In this document: piece after piece, positions 1 to 6,612 of the stretch
Position numbering within the stretch: the stretch's first letter is position 1
How the letters are laid out: the number at the start of each line of letters is the position of its first letter
Assembly: GCA_964641125.1 (NCBI GenBank)
Contig: CAZXMO010000091.1
Coordinates: forward strand, 1-9,713
Source of the DNA: JBKHAJ01 sp964641125
Lineage (GTDB): Bacteria; Spirochaetota; Spirochaetia; SPDA01; CAZSGZ01
DNA length: 9,713 nucleotides
Direction of reading: 5' to 3'
Notes under the pieces: generated by a model
Databases searched by the model: none
What the model saw: the letters and a program-made list of their open reading frames with translations, nothing else
Told to the model about the DNA's origin: nothing
Program-made: the position numbers and the translations under genes

Positions 1-37
1 TTTCTGATATGCTCGGCCGACACGATTAGGAGGTTCC

Positions 38-1351
38 ATGTTACTGCTCATCGGATATACGGTGATTCTCCTCACCATAGGAATACTGGATTTTCGGAAG
101 GTCCAGGACTTCAACGAGTACATCCTCGCCGGACGGCGGCAGCGGAGGATCTTCGTCACCGCGTCCCTCATGGCATCGATGATCGGGAGCGGCTCCACTA
201 TGGGGCTTGCCAATAATTCCTACCGGATCGGCTTTCCCGCTTTCTGGTTCTTAGCCGTCGGGGGAATCGGTCTGGTTCTCCAATCGGTCCTGTTGGCCGA
301 GAAAGTCCGCGCCTCCGAGGCGACCAGCCTTCCCGACCTGGCCTATAAGACTATGGGAAAAGAGGTGCGCATCCTCGTCAGTATCATCATCGTCCTGACC
401 TGGGTCGGAATTATCTCCGCGCAATTCGTAGCCGCGAGGAAACTGGTCATGGCCATGACCGGCTGGGAATCGACGCTGATCCTTCCGGGGATCGCGTTGG
501 TGATCATCCTGTACAGCTTCTTCGGGGGTCAGAACTCGATCCTCAAGACCGACCTCCTACAGCAGGCTATCTTGATTGCCGCGGTGATCTTTACCGTCCT
601 CTTTCTGTTCATCCGTGAGCCGGTCCCGGCTGAAACACTGCGGTTCGAACTCATAAACGAGCAGTTTACCCCGAAGGACCTCATCTACTATATAACCCTG
701 GTGATGGGCTCGTACTTTATATGCCCCATGATGTTCTCGCGGCTCCTGACGGCGAAGACCCCTCGTATCGCGAAAAAATCCTCTTTCTACGCCGGCTTAG
801 GTGTCATCGTCTTCGCCGTAGCCATCACCCTCATCGGAATGTGGGGTCGGCACCACCTGCCGGAGCTCGCCGCGAACGACCTCCTGAGTACCGTTTTTCT
901 CACCAAGCTCCCCCGTATAGGGGGACTCCTTCTCCTCCTCGGCCTCCTTTCCGCGATTATATCCACCGTGGATACCAGTCTGATTATGACCTCGAGCATC
1001 ATTACCCATGACATCCTCGGAAAGAGCCGCACCCTGTGGGTCCGGTTGACCGTGGTCGTCTTAGGTATTCTGGGAACGGTAGCGGCTATAGGAAGGAGCG
1101 ACATCATCGGAATCCTCCTAGAGGCCTTCGCGGTGTATACCGCCGGGATAGTCCCCACTCTGTTCATAGCTCTGATGTTCGTAAAGAAGCGCGAGCTCAA
1201 CCGGCCGCTGGCCTTTACCGCGATTCTTATCGGCGGAATCATGGGAATTCTCGCCAAGGTGTTCGATATGAGATACCTCGCGGTCTACGGGATGATCGCT
1301 TCCACGGCAACTGCCCTCACCGCGGCGTGGGTGAGCCGGCGGGCAGAGTAA
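38..1351 (+). CDS. Sodium:solute symporter (SSS) family transporter
   Basis: A 437-residue, almost entirely hydrophobic protein with many membrane segments, likely a cation-coupled uptake carrier in the inner membrane. The N-terminus has the family pattern of a first helix followed by DFNEYILAGRR (residues 24-34), the counterpart of the 'YFLAGR' loop of SSS proteins. Next comes MASMIGSGSTMGLANNSYRIG (about 45-65), typical of the SSS unwound first core helix. STVDTSLIMTSSIITHDILG (about 313-332) matches the conserved eighth core helix, where Ser/Thr residues help bind Na+. It is slightly short for the family. The start is fixed by AGGAGG at 28-33, four bases before ATG. The substrate cannot be read from the sequence. 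Its 3' end overlaps the convergent sensor-kinase gene by 35 bases. The family call is firm; the substrate is unknown. Confidence 0.9.
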   Translation: MLLLIGYTVILLTIGILDFRKVQDFNEYILAGRRQRRIFVTASLMASMIGSGSTMGLANNSYRIGFPAFWFLAVGGIGLVLQSVLLAEKVRASEATSLPDLAYKTMGKEVRILVSIIIVLTWVGIISAQFVAARKLVMAMTGWESTLILPGIALVIILYSFFGGQNSILKTDLLQQAILIAAVIFTVLFLFIREPVPAETLRFELINEQFTPKDLIYYITLVMGSYFICPMMFSRLLTAKTPRIAKKSSFYAGLGVIVFAVAITLIGMWGRHHLPELAANDLLSTVFLTKLPRIGGLLLLLGLLSAIISTVDTSLIMTSSIITHDILGKSRTLWVRLTVVVLGILGTVAAIGRSDIIGILLEAFAVYTAGIVPTLFIALMFVKKRELNRPLAFTAILIGGIMGILAKVFDMRYLAVYGMIASTATALTAAWVSRRAE

Positions 1352-2756
1352 TCCGGACTTCCAGGCCCCCGGCCGGACGATTGAAGGCCCGAATCGTTCC
1401 TCCGTGCCCCTCTACAATGGCCTTCGATATGGCGAGGCCGAGTCCCCGCCCTCCGTGCTCCCGGTTCCTCGCCTCGTCGAGCCGGTAGAACCGGTCGAAA
1501 ATCCGGTCGAGCTTGTCCTCAGGAACCCCCGGCCCGGAATCGGCCACCGAAATAAAGACACCGCTCCCCTTTCCCGTAGTCCCCCGTCCGGTTCGGACCT
1601 CGATCGATCCCCCGGCGGGGGTAAACCGGACCGCGTTCCCGATGACGTTGAGGAGCACTTGATAGAGCTTGCCTTCGTCACCCTCGACGACGGCGCTGTC
1701 GATCATCGGTATTGTCTCTATCCGGATGCCGCGGGCTTCGGCCCGGCTGCGGAAGGATTCCGCGGCCCGTTCGGTGAGACGGTTCACCTCCATCGGTCCG
1801 CGGCGTGAAAGGAGCTCCCCCCGGTCCGCGTCGGAAAGGGATTTGAGCTCTTCGATGAGGTCGGTCATGTGCCGGGCTTCTTCGTAGACTTTGGAGATCG
1901 ATTCTTTCGATATTTCGTAGACCCCTTCGAGCATCATCTCCAGCCTTCCTTGAATGAGACTCATCGGGGTTCTCAGCTCGTGGGCCGAGTCGCTGATAAG
2001 CTGTCTCCGCCATATTTCCGCCTCTTCGAGGGAAGCGGCCATTCGATTGAATCTGCCGGCCACTCTCCCGAGCTCGTCACCCCGTGCGACGGATACCCGC
2101 GCGGAAAAATCTCCCGATCCGATCTTCTCCGACGCCCCCTCGATCTTTTTCAAAGGCCCCGTTATCCGCCGCACGAGGAATCCAGTTATGAAAAGTGCCG
2201 CAGCGAGAACGGCGCTCAAGGTTATGATTACCGTCACGTTGACGTGCTTGAGGAATCTCCGCTCCACCGGATCGAGGGCGGGCTCCACCATGGTGCCGAC
2301 GAAGATATGCCCCGCCACGGAGCCGAAGGCGCGTACCGGTACCCCCCGTTCGATATGCCGGGGCGGATGAAAGCTCCCTTCGAGTACCCCCCTCGAGTCA
2401 AAGACAACCCGGCCCTGCGGTCCGGTCAGCACGATTCTCGAAAAAACCCCCAGACGGCGCATCATCATCCCTCCCATGGGGCCCCGCATGTGTCCCCCCG
2501 GGCCTTCAGGCGGTCGCTCCTCGCCTTCGGTCAAGAGGCGGAAGAAGCGTTCGACCCCTTTCCAGCTGCCGATCTGTTCGTAATAGCCGGCGAACAGCCG
2601 GGACAAAGCTTCCGCGGCGGCGACGTCGCTTTCCCGGGCCAAGGTTTGATACTGCCTCCGGGTGGAGACATTGATGACCGTATACATCACGGCCCCGCCC
2701 GCTATAATCACCGCCGCGAACGCCGCCATAAACTTGAAACCGAGTCTGCCCCTCAC
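1317..2756 (-). CDS. Membrane sensor histidine kinase with HAMP domain
   Basis: Two-component sensor kinase, 479 residues if started at the GTG at 2756. I chose this start because GTGA overlaps the stop of the response regulator by four bases and follows GGAAG/AGAGG sequences; an in-frame ATG at 2798 would give 14 more residues. Order: membrane helix about 7-29; extracytoplasmic sensor about 30-171; second helix about 173-195; HAMP about 196-249; H-box SAHELRTP with phospho-acceptor His259; N-box LNVIGNAVRF near 369-378; ATP-binding DSGPG at 406-410; and GGRGLGLA at 435-442. All catalytic motifs are intact. The sensor contains a Met/Gly/Arg-rich patch (85-101, GGHMRGPMGGMMMRR), possibly a metal or redox-sensitive element. 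The ligand is unknown. It is transcribed with, and translationally coupled to, the regulator upstream. Confidence 0.94.
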   Translation of the reverse strand: MRGRLGFKFMAAFAAVIIAGGAVMYTVINVSTRRQYQTLARESDVAAAEALSRLFAGYYEQIGSWKGVERFFRLLTEGEERPPEGPGGHMRGPMGGMMMRRLGVFSRIVLTGPQGRVVFDSRGVLEGSFHPPRHIERGVPVRAFGSVAGHIFVGTMVEPALDPVERRFLKHVNVTVIITLSAVLAAALFITGFLVRRITGPLKKIEGASEKIGSGDFSARVSVARGDELGRVAGRFNRMAASLEEAEIWRRQLISDSAHELRTPMSLIQGRLEMMLEGVYEISKESISKVYEEARHMTDLIEELKSLSDADRGELLSRRGPMEVNRLTERAAESFRSRAEARGIRIETIPMIDSAVVEGDEGKLYQVLLNVIGNAVRFTPAGGSIEVRTGRGTTGKGSGVFISVADSGPGVPEDKLDRIFDRFYRLDEARNREHGGRGLGLAISKAIVEGHGGTIRAFNRPAGGLEVRITLPAGSPTPR

Positions 2757-3457
2757 CTTCCGGAACCCTCTTCCGCAAACTTGTAGCCGGCCCCCCACAC
2801 CGTCAAAATATAAATCGGCCGGGCGGGGTCGGGTTCGAGGGCCTTCCGGATGTTCTTGATATGAACATCGATAGTGCGTTCGTACCCCTCGAAAGCGGTT
2901 TCCTGAAAGCTCTTCAAGAGATCCATCCGTGAAAAGACCCGTCCCGGGCTCCTCATAAGGGTTTCTAAAATCTTGAACTGCGCTGTGGTAAGATCGACCG
3001 GTTTTCCCCCGCGCCGAACCGCCATCTTTCCCGGATCGAGTTCGATGTCCCGGGAAGATACCGGTTCCGCCTCTTCCGTCCTCGATTCGCTTGCCCCAAT
3101 TCTACGGAGTACGGTCCGTATCCTCGCCTCGAGTTCTTTGAGGCTGAAGGGCTTTGTTATGTAATCATCAGCCCCCGTATCCAGACCGATGAGCTTGTCC
3201 GACTCCCGGGATTTCGCGGTCACGAGAATGATCGGTACGGTCGATTCCGATCGAATACGCCGGGTTACGTCGACCCCGTCTATTCCGGGCATCATGATAT
3301 CGAGAACCACAAGGTCGGGCTCGCTTTGCCGAAATTTTTCCAATGCCTCTTTTCCGTCGGAAGCCGTAAAGGTAACGTATCCGAGCGAATCGAGATAATC
3401 GGTTATCATATCGTGGATTTTCTTTTCGTCGTCGACGACTAAGATTATTTGCCGCAT
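2753..3457 (-). CDS. OmpR/PhoB-family response regulator
   Basis: DNA-binding response regulator, 234 residues. The receiver domain (about 3-115) has the acidic pocket Asp9/Asp10, phospho-acceptor Asp53 in VVLDIMMPGIDG, Thr80 and Lys102 in the TKPF motif. The C-terminal winged helix (about 135-229) ends in the expected VWGAGYKF turn. The reading frame stays open upstream to 3592, but the ATG at 3457 is the start: the receiver begins right there (MRQIILVVDDE), it has GGAG nine bases upstream, and the upstream extension crosses a terminator-like hairpin. A weak promoter may lie at 3481-3507 (TTGACG at 3507-3502, no good -10). The partner kinase follows with a 4-base overlap. Likely targets include its own operon or the adjacent secreted-protein gene (inference). 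Confidence 0.94.
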   Translation of the reverse strand: MRQIILVVDDEKKIHDMITDYLDSLGYVTFTASDGKEALEKFRQSEPDLVVLDIMMPGIDGVDVTRRIRSESTVPIILVTAKSRESDKLIGLDTGADDYITKPFSLKELEARIRTVLRRIGASESRTEEAEPVSSRDIELDPGKMAVRRGGKPVDLTTAQFKILETLMRSPGRVFSRMDLLKSFQETAFEGYERTIDVHIKNIRKALEPDPARPIYILTVWGAGYKFAEEGSGR

Positions 3458-3504
3458 CCTCACTCCGTCTGTATCTTTCTGTATTCTAATAGGAATTCGG
3501 CCGT

Positions 3505-3551
3505 CAATAAAGACGCCGACCCGGCGCGGGAATCCCCGCTCCGAGTCGGCG
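3505..3551 (-). terminator. Rho-independent terminator-like hairpin after the secreted-protein gene
   Basis: CGCCGAC at 3514-3520 pairs with GTCGGCG at 3545-3551, and an inner GCGGG/CCCGC stem (about 3526-3539) extends the structure. Read on the minus strand the stem is followed by TCTTTATT. It sits between the end of the secreted-protein gene (3586) and the start of the response regulator (3457), so it would separate two minus-strand transcripts. The T tract is interrupted, so efficiency is uncertain. Confidence 0.55.
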
Positions 3552-3585
3552 ATCGTGGGTTTTTTATACATCGGGGAGGTATCTG

Positions 3586-4050
3586 CTACCACCGCCCTCC
3601 CCGAGAGCCGCCGGGACCCATGTGACCGCGTCTGTCGAAGCGGCTGTCGGACATGCGCCCGCGCATATATCCGCGGCCGAAACCGAGATCGTAGGTCTCA
3701 CCGTCGACGGTTGCTTCGGTCACAGCAAGATGTTTTTCATCACCGTCATCATCACTCCATCGCGGACCGGGGACGAGATATCCTTCGACGGTAACGGTCT
3801 CTCCGTCTTGTATGTCTACCTCGTCGAGGAGAAAGAAAGGCACCATGAGCTTGTAGTTTTCACCGCCTGCTGCCAGCTCGAGATGCCCGTATCCGGGGAA
3901 ATTTACTCTGCCGGTGAGCTCGATCAGCTCGCCCTGATAGTCGTCTCGAAATCCCCAAGGGCCCTCTTCCTGCTCTTGACTTCCCGAAGCGAATACGCTA
4001 CCTAGTGAAAGCACGAGTAGCAGTGCCAAAGTAAATGTTATTTTTTTCAT
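3586..4050 (-). CDS. Small secreted protein with Met/Gly/Arg-rich tail, unknown function
   Basis: 154 residues. The signal peptide (1-21) has a KK start, a Leu-rich core and an expected cut after VFA, giving a mature SGSQEQ... start typical of exported spirochaete proteins. There is no lipobox cysteine. The middle (about 38-121) is predicted mostly beta, with phrases such as ELTGRVNFPGYG and ETVTVEGYLVPG that resemble a small OB-fold-like barrel. The tail (123-154) is low-complexity, rich in Gly, Arg, Met and His, and could bind metal or acidic polymers. The start is supported by GGAGG six bases upstream of ATG. It lies directly upstream of a two-component operon on the same strand, behind a putative terminator. 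It may be an output or accessory sensor partner of that system (inference). I do not recognise a named family. Confidence 0.75.
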   Translation of the reverse strand: MKKITFTLALLLVLSLGSVFASGSQEQEEGPWGFRDDYQGELIELTGRVNFPGYGHLELAAGGENYKLMVPFFLLDEVDIQDGETVTVEGYLVPGPRWSDDDGDEKHLAVTEATVDGETYDLGFGRGYMRGRMSDSRFDRRGHMGPGGSRGGRW

Positions 4051-4109
4051 CTTATCCCTCCTAATGGATAATTGTGTGTGTATTACGGTTTCGAAGATAG
4101 CAGGAAGAC

Positions 4110-4125
4110 ATGAATGAAATATGAA
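4110..4125 (-). promoter_or_regulatory. Tentative direct repeats upstream of the secreted-protein gene
   Basis: Three copies of ATGAA (TTCAT on the minus strand) start at 4110, 4114 and 4121. The first and third are 11 bases apart, a spacing typical of OmpR-family regulator sites. They lie about 60 bases upstream of the minus-strand start at 4050, in the region shared with the divergent queH. No convincing -35/-10 pair was found here. This is a weak candidate for response-regulator binding. Confidence 0.2.
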
Positions 4126-4162
4126 GACGGTATAGAGAAACTGTTTAGAGGAGTGCGGGATA

Positions 4163-4696
4163 ATGACCGAAGGATCTAAAATACTCCTCCACGCATGCTG
4201 CGGACCCTGCGCGTCCGCATCCGTCGAACGGCTCAGAAAAGAAGGTTATGAACCGCTCCTCTACTACGCCAATTCCAACATTTGGCCCGAAAACGAGTGG
4301 GACAAACGTAGACTCTACATAGAGAGGCTCGCGGACATATTGGGAGCGGAACTCATCATAGAGCCCTATGCCCACGACGAGTGGAAACAAAGCGTTCGGG
4401 GATTCGAAGCAGAACCGGAGGGGGGACCTCGGTGCAAGGCCTGTTTCGCTTACAACCTGGAGCTTGCCGCCGTCAAGGCCCGGGATGCCGGAATTCACCG
4501 GTTTACCACGACCCTCACCATAAGTCCCCACAAGAACTCCGGCATTATCTTTTCAGTCGGGAATCGGTCCGCCCGCTTTCTTCCCGTGGACTTCAAGAAG
4601 CGCTCCGGATTCAAACGGAGCATCGAGCTGAGCAAGAGGTTCGACCTGTACCGGCAGGACTACTGCGGCTGTGAATACAGCATCCGGACACCCTAG
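4163..4696 (+). CDS. queH: Epoxyqueuosine reductase QueH
   Basis: 177 residues, the usual size for QueH (formerly DUF208). This cytosolic enzyme performs the last step of queuosine synthesis, reducing epoxyqueuosine in tRNA to queuosine; it is the non-cobalamin alternative to QueG. The cysteine pattern is diagnostic: HACCGPC (Cys12, Cys13, Cys16), RCKACF (Cys91, Cys94) and QDYCGC (Cys168, Cys170). Several of these ligate an iron-sulfur cluster and a neighbouring metal in the characterised family member. TLTISPHKN (117-125) is also a family signature. The start ATG follows AGGAG nine bases upstream. The gene is divergent from the secreted-protein gene and converges on the peroxiredoxin gene with eight bases between stops. 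No other queuosine genes are in the window. Confidence 0.95.
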   Translation: MTEGSKILLHACCGPCASASVERLRKEGYEPLLYYANSNIWPENEWDKRRLYIERLADILGAELIIEPYAHDEWKQSVRGFEAEPEGGPRCKACFAYNLELAAVKARDAGIHRFTTTLTISPHKNSGIIFSVGNRSARFLPVDFKKRSGFKRSIELSKRFDLYRQDYCGCEYSIRTP

Positions 4697-4704
4697 TTAC
4701 TCCC

Positions 4705-5169
4705 TTACTTCTCGAGCGCTTCTAATGCCTTGGGGACCGTATCGAGGGGTTTGACCTTGTACCACGCCTCGAGAATATTGCCCTTCTCGTCGACGAGAAA
4801 CGAGGACCTGATAATCCCCATCGACTTTTTTCCGTACATCGATTTTTCGCCCCACACTCCGTACGCCTCCGCGACTTTATGATCGGGATCGGAGAGGAGC
4901 GGAAAGTTCAAAGAGTACTTGTCCTCGAACTTTTTTTGGGCGGTCGGCACATCGGGACTTATCCCTACCGCCGCTATTCCCGCCTCGGCGAGATCGGGTC
5001 TCGAATCACGGATACTGCAGGCCTGTTTGGTACACCCCGGAGTGTCCGCCTTAGGATAAAAATATACGAGGAGCTTCTGCCCGGCAAAATCACCAAGCTT
5101 GACGGACTTTCCTTCCTGATCTTTCAGATTAAAATCCGGAGCCGCATCACCTTTCCGTAAACGATCCAT
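4705..5169 (-). CDS. bcp: Bcp/PrxQ-type thioredoxin-dependent peroxiredoxin
   Basis: 154 residues, standard for the Bcp/PrxQ group, which reduces hydrogen peroxide and organic hydroperoxides in the cytosol using thioredoxin. APDFNLKDQEG begins the fold at residue 10. The active site is YPKADTPGCTKQAC, with peroxidatic Cys46 and a resolving Cys51 five residues later, which marks it as an atypical 2-Cys enzyme. The open frame extends upstream to 5268, but the ATG at 5169 is chosen because AGGAGG sits a few bases upstream and the conserved fold begins just after it. It is divergent from arsR, so the two share a 137-base control region. Oxidative-stress regulation is likely but not visible here. 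Confidence 0.94.
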   Translation of the reverse strand: MDRLRKGDAAPDFNLKDQEGKSVKLGDFAGQKLLVYFYPKADTPGCTKQACSIRDSRPDLAEAGIAAVGISPDVPTAQKKFEDKYSLNFPLLSDPDHKVAEAYGVWGEKSMYGKKSMGIIRSSFLVDEKGNILEAWYKVKPLDTVPKALEALEK

Positions 5170-5191
5170 TGTGTCCTCCTCTACATCACCC

Positions 5192-5221
5192 AATATAACT
5201 ATTATTTTATATAGAAGTCCA
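5192..5221 (-). promoter_or_regulatory. bcp: Tentative promoter of the peroxiredoxin gene, with AT-rich dyad
   Basis: On the minus strand, TGGACT (5221-5216) is followed after 18 bases by TATATT (5197-5192), about 23 bases before the ATG. An inverted repeat, ATATAA (5193-5198) and TTATAT (5207-5212) with an 8-base centre, overlaps it. The -35 match is poor, and the dyad spacing does not fit a PerR box. Confidence 0.3.
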
Positions 5222-5271
5222 CATCTCTTTTTACCCATGAATAGGGCCGCGGACAAGCCTTCTTCCACGTA

Positions 5272-5300
5272 TTGACTTTTGTTGGCTTTTTTACCAAATT
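5272..5300 (+). promoter_or_regulatory. arsR: arsR promoter with ArsR-type operator (site 1)
   Basis: TTGACT at 5272-5277 is a good -35. The dyad TTGGC (5282-5286), six Ts, ACCAA (5293-5297) lies just downstream and matches the operator-like dyad at 6202-6217 with one changed base in the arms. A 17-base spacer would put the -10 at CAAATT (5295-5300), a weak match, with transcription starting almost at the ATG (5307). The position suggests autorepression of arsR-arsC by ArsR. Confidence 0.6.
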
Positions 5301-5306
5301 AAAGCG

Positions 5307-5633
5307 ATGACGAAAGAAGAAAAAATCAGAAGCGAGGCCCGGGCGAAGATCCTCAAAGCCCTCGCCCATCCGACGAGAATATTTATTGTGGAAAAGCTTC
5401 ATCTTAAATCTTACTGCGTATGCGAGCTGACCGAGATGATCGGCGCCGATACATCGACGGTCTCGAAGCATCTCTCGCTCTTGAAAAACGCGGGTATTAT
5501 CAGCGATGAAAAAAGGGGGACCTCCGTGTACTATTCCCTCCGGTGTCCCTGCGTGATGAACCTTATCGGCTGCATAGAAAATGTAATAAAGACAAACGTC
5601 GAAGAGCAGTACGCAATGCTGAACCTCGGCTGA
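5307..5633 (+). CDS. arsR: ArsR-family metalloregulatory repressor
   Basis: 108 residues, typical for ArsR/SmtB repressors, which leave DNA on binding As(III) or Sb(III). ILKALAHPTRIFIVEKL (15-31) is the conserved dimer and first-helix region; the winged helix follows, with recognition helix TSTVSKHLSLLKNAGII (49-65) and wing DEKRGTSVYYSL. Metal-binding cysteines are Cys37 and Cys39 in CVCEL, on the recognition-domain helix as in classical ArsR. Thr42 stands where the classical third Cys would be, and extra cysteines (80, 82, 89: RCPC...C) lie in the C-terminal helix. No Shine-Dalgarno sequence precedes the ATG (5307). It is the first gene of an arsR-arsC unit with 17 bases between them. It is the obvious repressor for the three operator sites. 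Confidence 0.94.
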   Translation: MTKEEKIRSEARAKILKALAHPTRIFIVEKLHLKSYCVCELTEMIGADTSTVSKHLSLLKNAGIISDEKRGTSVYYSLRCPCVMNLIGCIENVIKTNVEEQYAMLNLG

Positions 5634-5650
5634 ATCAGAGAGGAATCCGA

Positions 5651-6085
5651 ATGATCGACAAACCAAGAGTACTCTTTCTCTGCACGGGAAACTCCTGCCG
5701 AAGCCAGATGGCGGAAGGATGGGCCGAGAAGCTCAAGGGCGATGTCTTCGAAGCGTATTCCGCGGGTATCGAAAGCCACGGGCTGAATCCCCGGGCGGTC
5801 CGGGTCATGGCCGAAGCCGGGGTGGATATCTCGGAACAGACGAGTAAAACCACGGCCGAGCTCCCGGTGCGGGAGTTCGATTACGTCGTCACCGTCTGCA
5901 GCGACGCCGACGAAAACTGTCCCTGGTTCCCGGCGAAAACGAAGATAGTACATCACGGCTTCGATGATCCTCCCCGGCTGACTAAGGACATGGAGGACGA
6001 GGAGAAAATTCTTAGCGTGTACCGCAGGGTGCGTGACGAGATAAAGGACTACGTCAAAACCCTCCCGGAAAGCCTCGAGGGCTGA
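5651..6085 (+). CDS. arsC: Thioredoxin-coupled arsenate reductase (LMW phosphatase fold)
   Basis: 144 residues. Reduces arsenate to arsenite in the cytosol so that it can be exported; this class is recycled by thioredoxin. The phosphate-binding loop CTGNSCRS has nucleophile Cys11 and a second Cys at 16. The redox relay pair Cys83 and Cys90 sits in VCSDADENCPWF with the seven-residue spacing known from the staphylococcal/Bacillus type. Asp106 in FDDPP is the expected general acid. The full catalytic set is present. The ATG at 5651 is preceded by GAGAGGAA at a good distance; an upstream in-frame ATG (5543) lies inside arsR and lacks homologous sequence. Co-transcribed with arsR. The arsenite exporter is at the far end of the window on the other strand. 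Confidence 0.95.
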   Translation: MIDKPRVLFLCTGNSCRSQMAEGWAEKLKGDVFEAYSAGIESHGLNPRAVRVMAEAGVDISEQTSKTTAELPVREFDYVVTVCSDADENCPWFPAKTKIVHHGFDDPPRLTKDMEDEEKILSVYRRVRDEIKDYVKTLPESLEG

Positions 6086-6183
6086 TCCTCTCAAAACACC
6101 TCTTAAGCGGCGGATGCTTCAGAATCGTTCCCGTCCGGCACAGGCCGAAGCCGGTCGAGTTACGCCGGCAAGAGAAAAACCTC

Positions 6184-6220
6184 TTGACAAACACAGTATT
6201 ATTGGCTATATTGCCAAATA
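6184..6220 (+). promoter_or_regulatory. Strong promoter with ArsR-type operator (site 2)
   Basis: TTGACA (6184-6189), a 17-base spacer and TATATT (6207-6212) make a near-consensus promoter. A perfect dyad, TTGGC (6202-6206) and GCCAA (6213-6217), embraces the -10. The 14 bases from 6207 to 6220 (TATATTGCCAAATA) are identical to the minus-strand promoter at 9292-9279. A repressor here would block RNA polymerase directly. It lies 99 bases after arsC and drives the small Cys protein and CcdA-fusion unit. Confidence 0.75.
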
Positions 6221-6238
6221 AGGGAATAGGAGCTCGGA

Positions 6239-6301
6239 ATGAAAAAAGCCGCGGAGGCGCCTGCCTTTCACGGCACGGTGAGCGGAGCGATAGTATTATG
6301 A
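6239..6301 (+). CDS. Putative 20-residue leader peptide coupled to next gene
   Basis: The only strong ribosome site of this transcript, AGGAG (6228-6232), lies six bases before the ATG at 6239. That frame encodes just 20 residues (MKKAAEAPAF...GAIVL) and stops at TGA (6299-6301), which overlaps the ATG of the small Cys protein (6298) in an ATGA arrangement. The peptide has no Cys and no recognised domain. It may serve as a coupling ORF that brings ribosomes to the next gene, which has only a distant GGAG of its own. It could also be chance. Confidence 0.4.
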   Translation: MKKAAEAPAFHGTVSGAIVL

Positions 6302-6512
6302 AAGAAGGATGCGCGTGCTCAAATCATGAAGAGGTCGGTGTATTTTACATCGGCGGCCGGAGAACCGGGATAATCGGATTCGAAAGGCTGCTTGAAGAGT
6401 GGAAAGAGGCGAAAAAGACGCCGGAGGGCCTTTCCGACGCGATTATTTTACGGGACCTGAGGCGGCGTAATTATATCCCCGGGCCCGCGGAACCGGAATA
6501 CGCCGAAGCGGC
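6298..6512 (+). CDS. Small Cys-rich protein (CxC-S-N...YIGGRRTGIIG type), 3' end in gap
   Basis: 71 visible residues, continuing into the N gap. The start MKEGCACSNHEE carries a CxC pair (Cys5, Cys7), followed by a short beta-hairpin-like stretch VGVFYIGGRRTGIIGFERLLEEW, a charged helix, and a RRRNYIPGPAEPEYAEA segment. From memory, similar small proteins, with CGCS near the start and a YIP...EY...AL ending, occur beside ars permease and thioredoxin genes in anaerobes, but I cannot name a characterised family. Probably only a few residues are missing. The gene follows the leader ORF with an ATGA overlap and an ArsR-type promoter. A shortened relative lies at 7765-7917 on the other strand. A thiol-based arsenic or electron carrier role is inference. 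Confidence 0.7.
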
Positions 6513-6612
6513 NNNNNNNNNNNNNNNNNNNNNNNNNNNNNNNNNNNNNNNNNNNNNNNNNNNNNNNNNNNNNNNNNNNNNNNNNNNNNNNNNNNNNNNN
6601 NNNNNNNNNNNN
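6513..6612. other. Assembly gap (100 Ns)
   Basis: Exactly 100 Ns, the usual placeholder for a scaffold gap of unknown length. It interrupts the small Cys protein gene and hides most of at least one further gene, whose last codons appear at 6613-6633. The apparent open frame across the Ns has no meaning. Confidence 0.97.

Noticed and set aside
3..29. Possible tail of an upstream gene (...SDMLGRHD*) ending at 29
   Set aside because: Only nine codons are visible and nothing identifies the protein; the open frame could be chance.
787..1257. Long minus-strand frame inside the symporter gene, and similar antisense frames inside the kinase, ccdA-fusion and DUF169 genes
   Set aside because: These are shadow frames in GC-rich coding DNA; they are Arg/Pro/Ser-rich with no domain or ribosome site, while the opposite frames show clear families.
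3458..3592. Upstream extension of the response regulator to ATG 3592
   Set aside because: The extra 45 residues cross a terminator-like hairpin, have no receiver-domain content, and the conserved domain starts at 3457 with its own ribosome site.
5193..5212. ATATAA-N8-TTATAT dyad upstream of the peroxiredoxin gene as a PerR box
   Set aside because: A PerR box has arms separated by about one base (TTATAATnATTATAA); the spacing here does not fit, and the sequence is simply AT-rich promoter DNA.
5543..5650. Upstream extension of arsC to ATG 5543
   Set aside because: It lies within arsR in another frame and reads as basic low-quality sequence; the ArsC fold begins at 5651 after a ribosome site.
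6135..6186. Alternative hairpins CCGGC (6135)/GCCGG (6150)/CCGGC (6165) and CAAGAG/CTCTTG (6169-6186) after arsC, as an attenuator or terminator
   Set aside because: The stems are only 5-6 bases with 10- or 6-base loops, there is no T tract, and the last one simply includes the -35 of the next promoter. They are compatible with chance.
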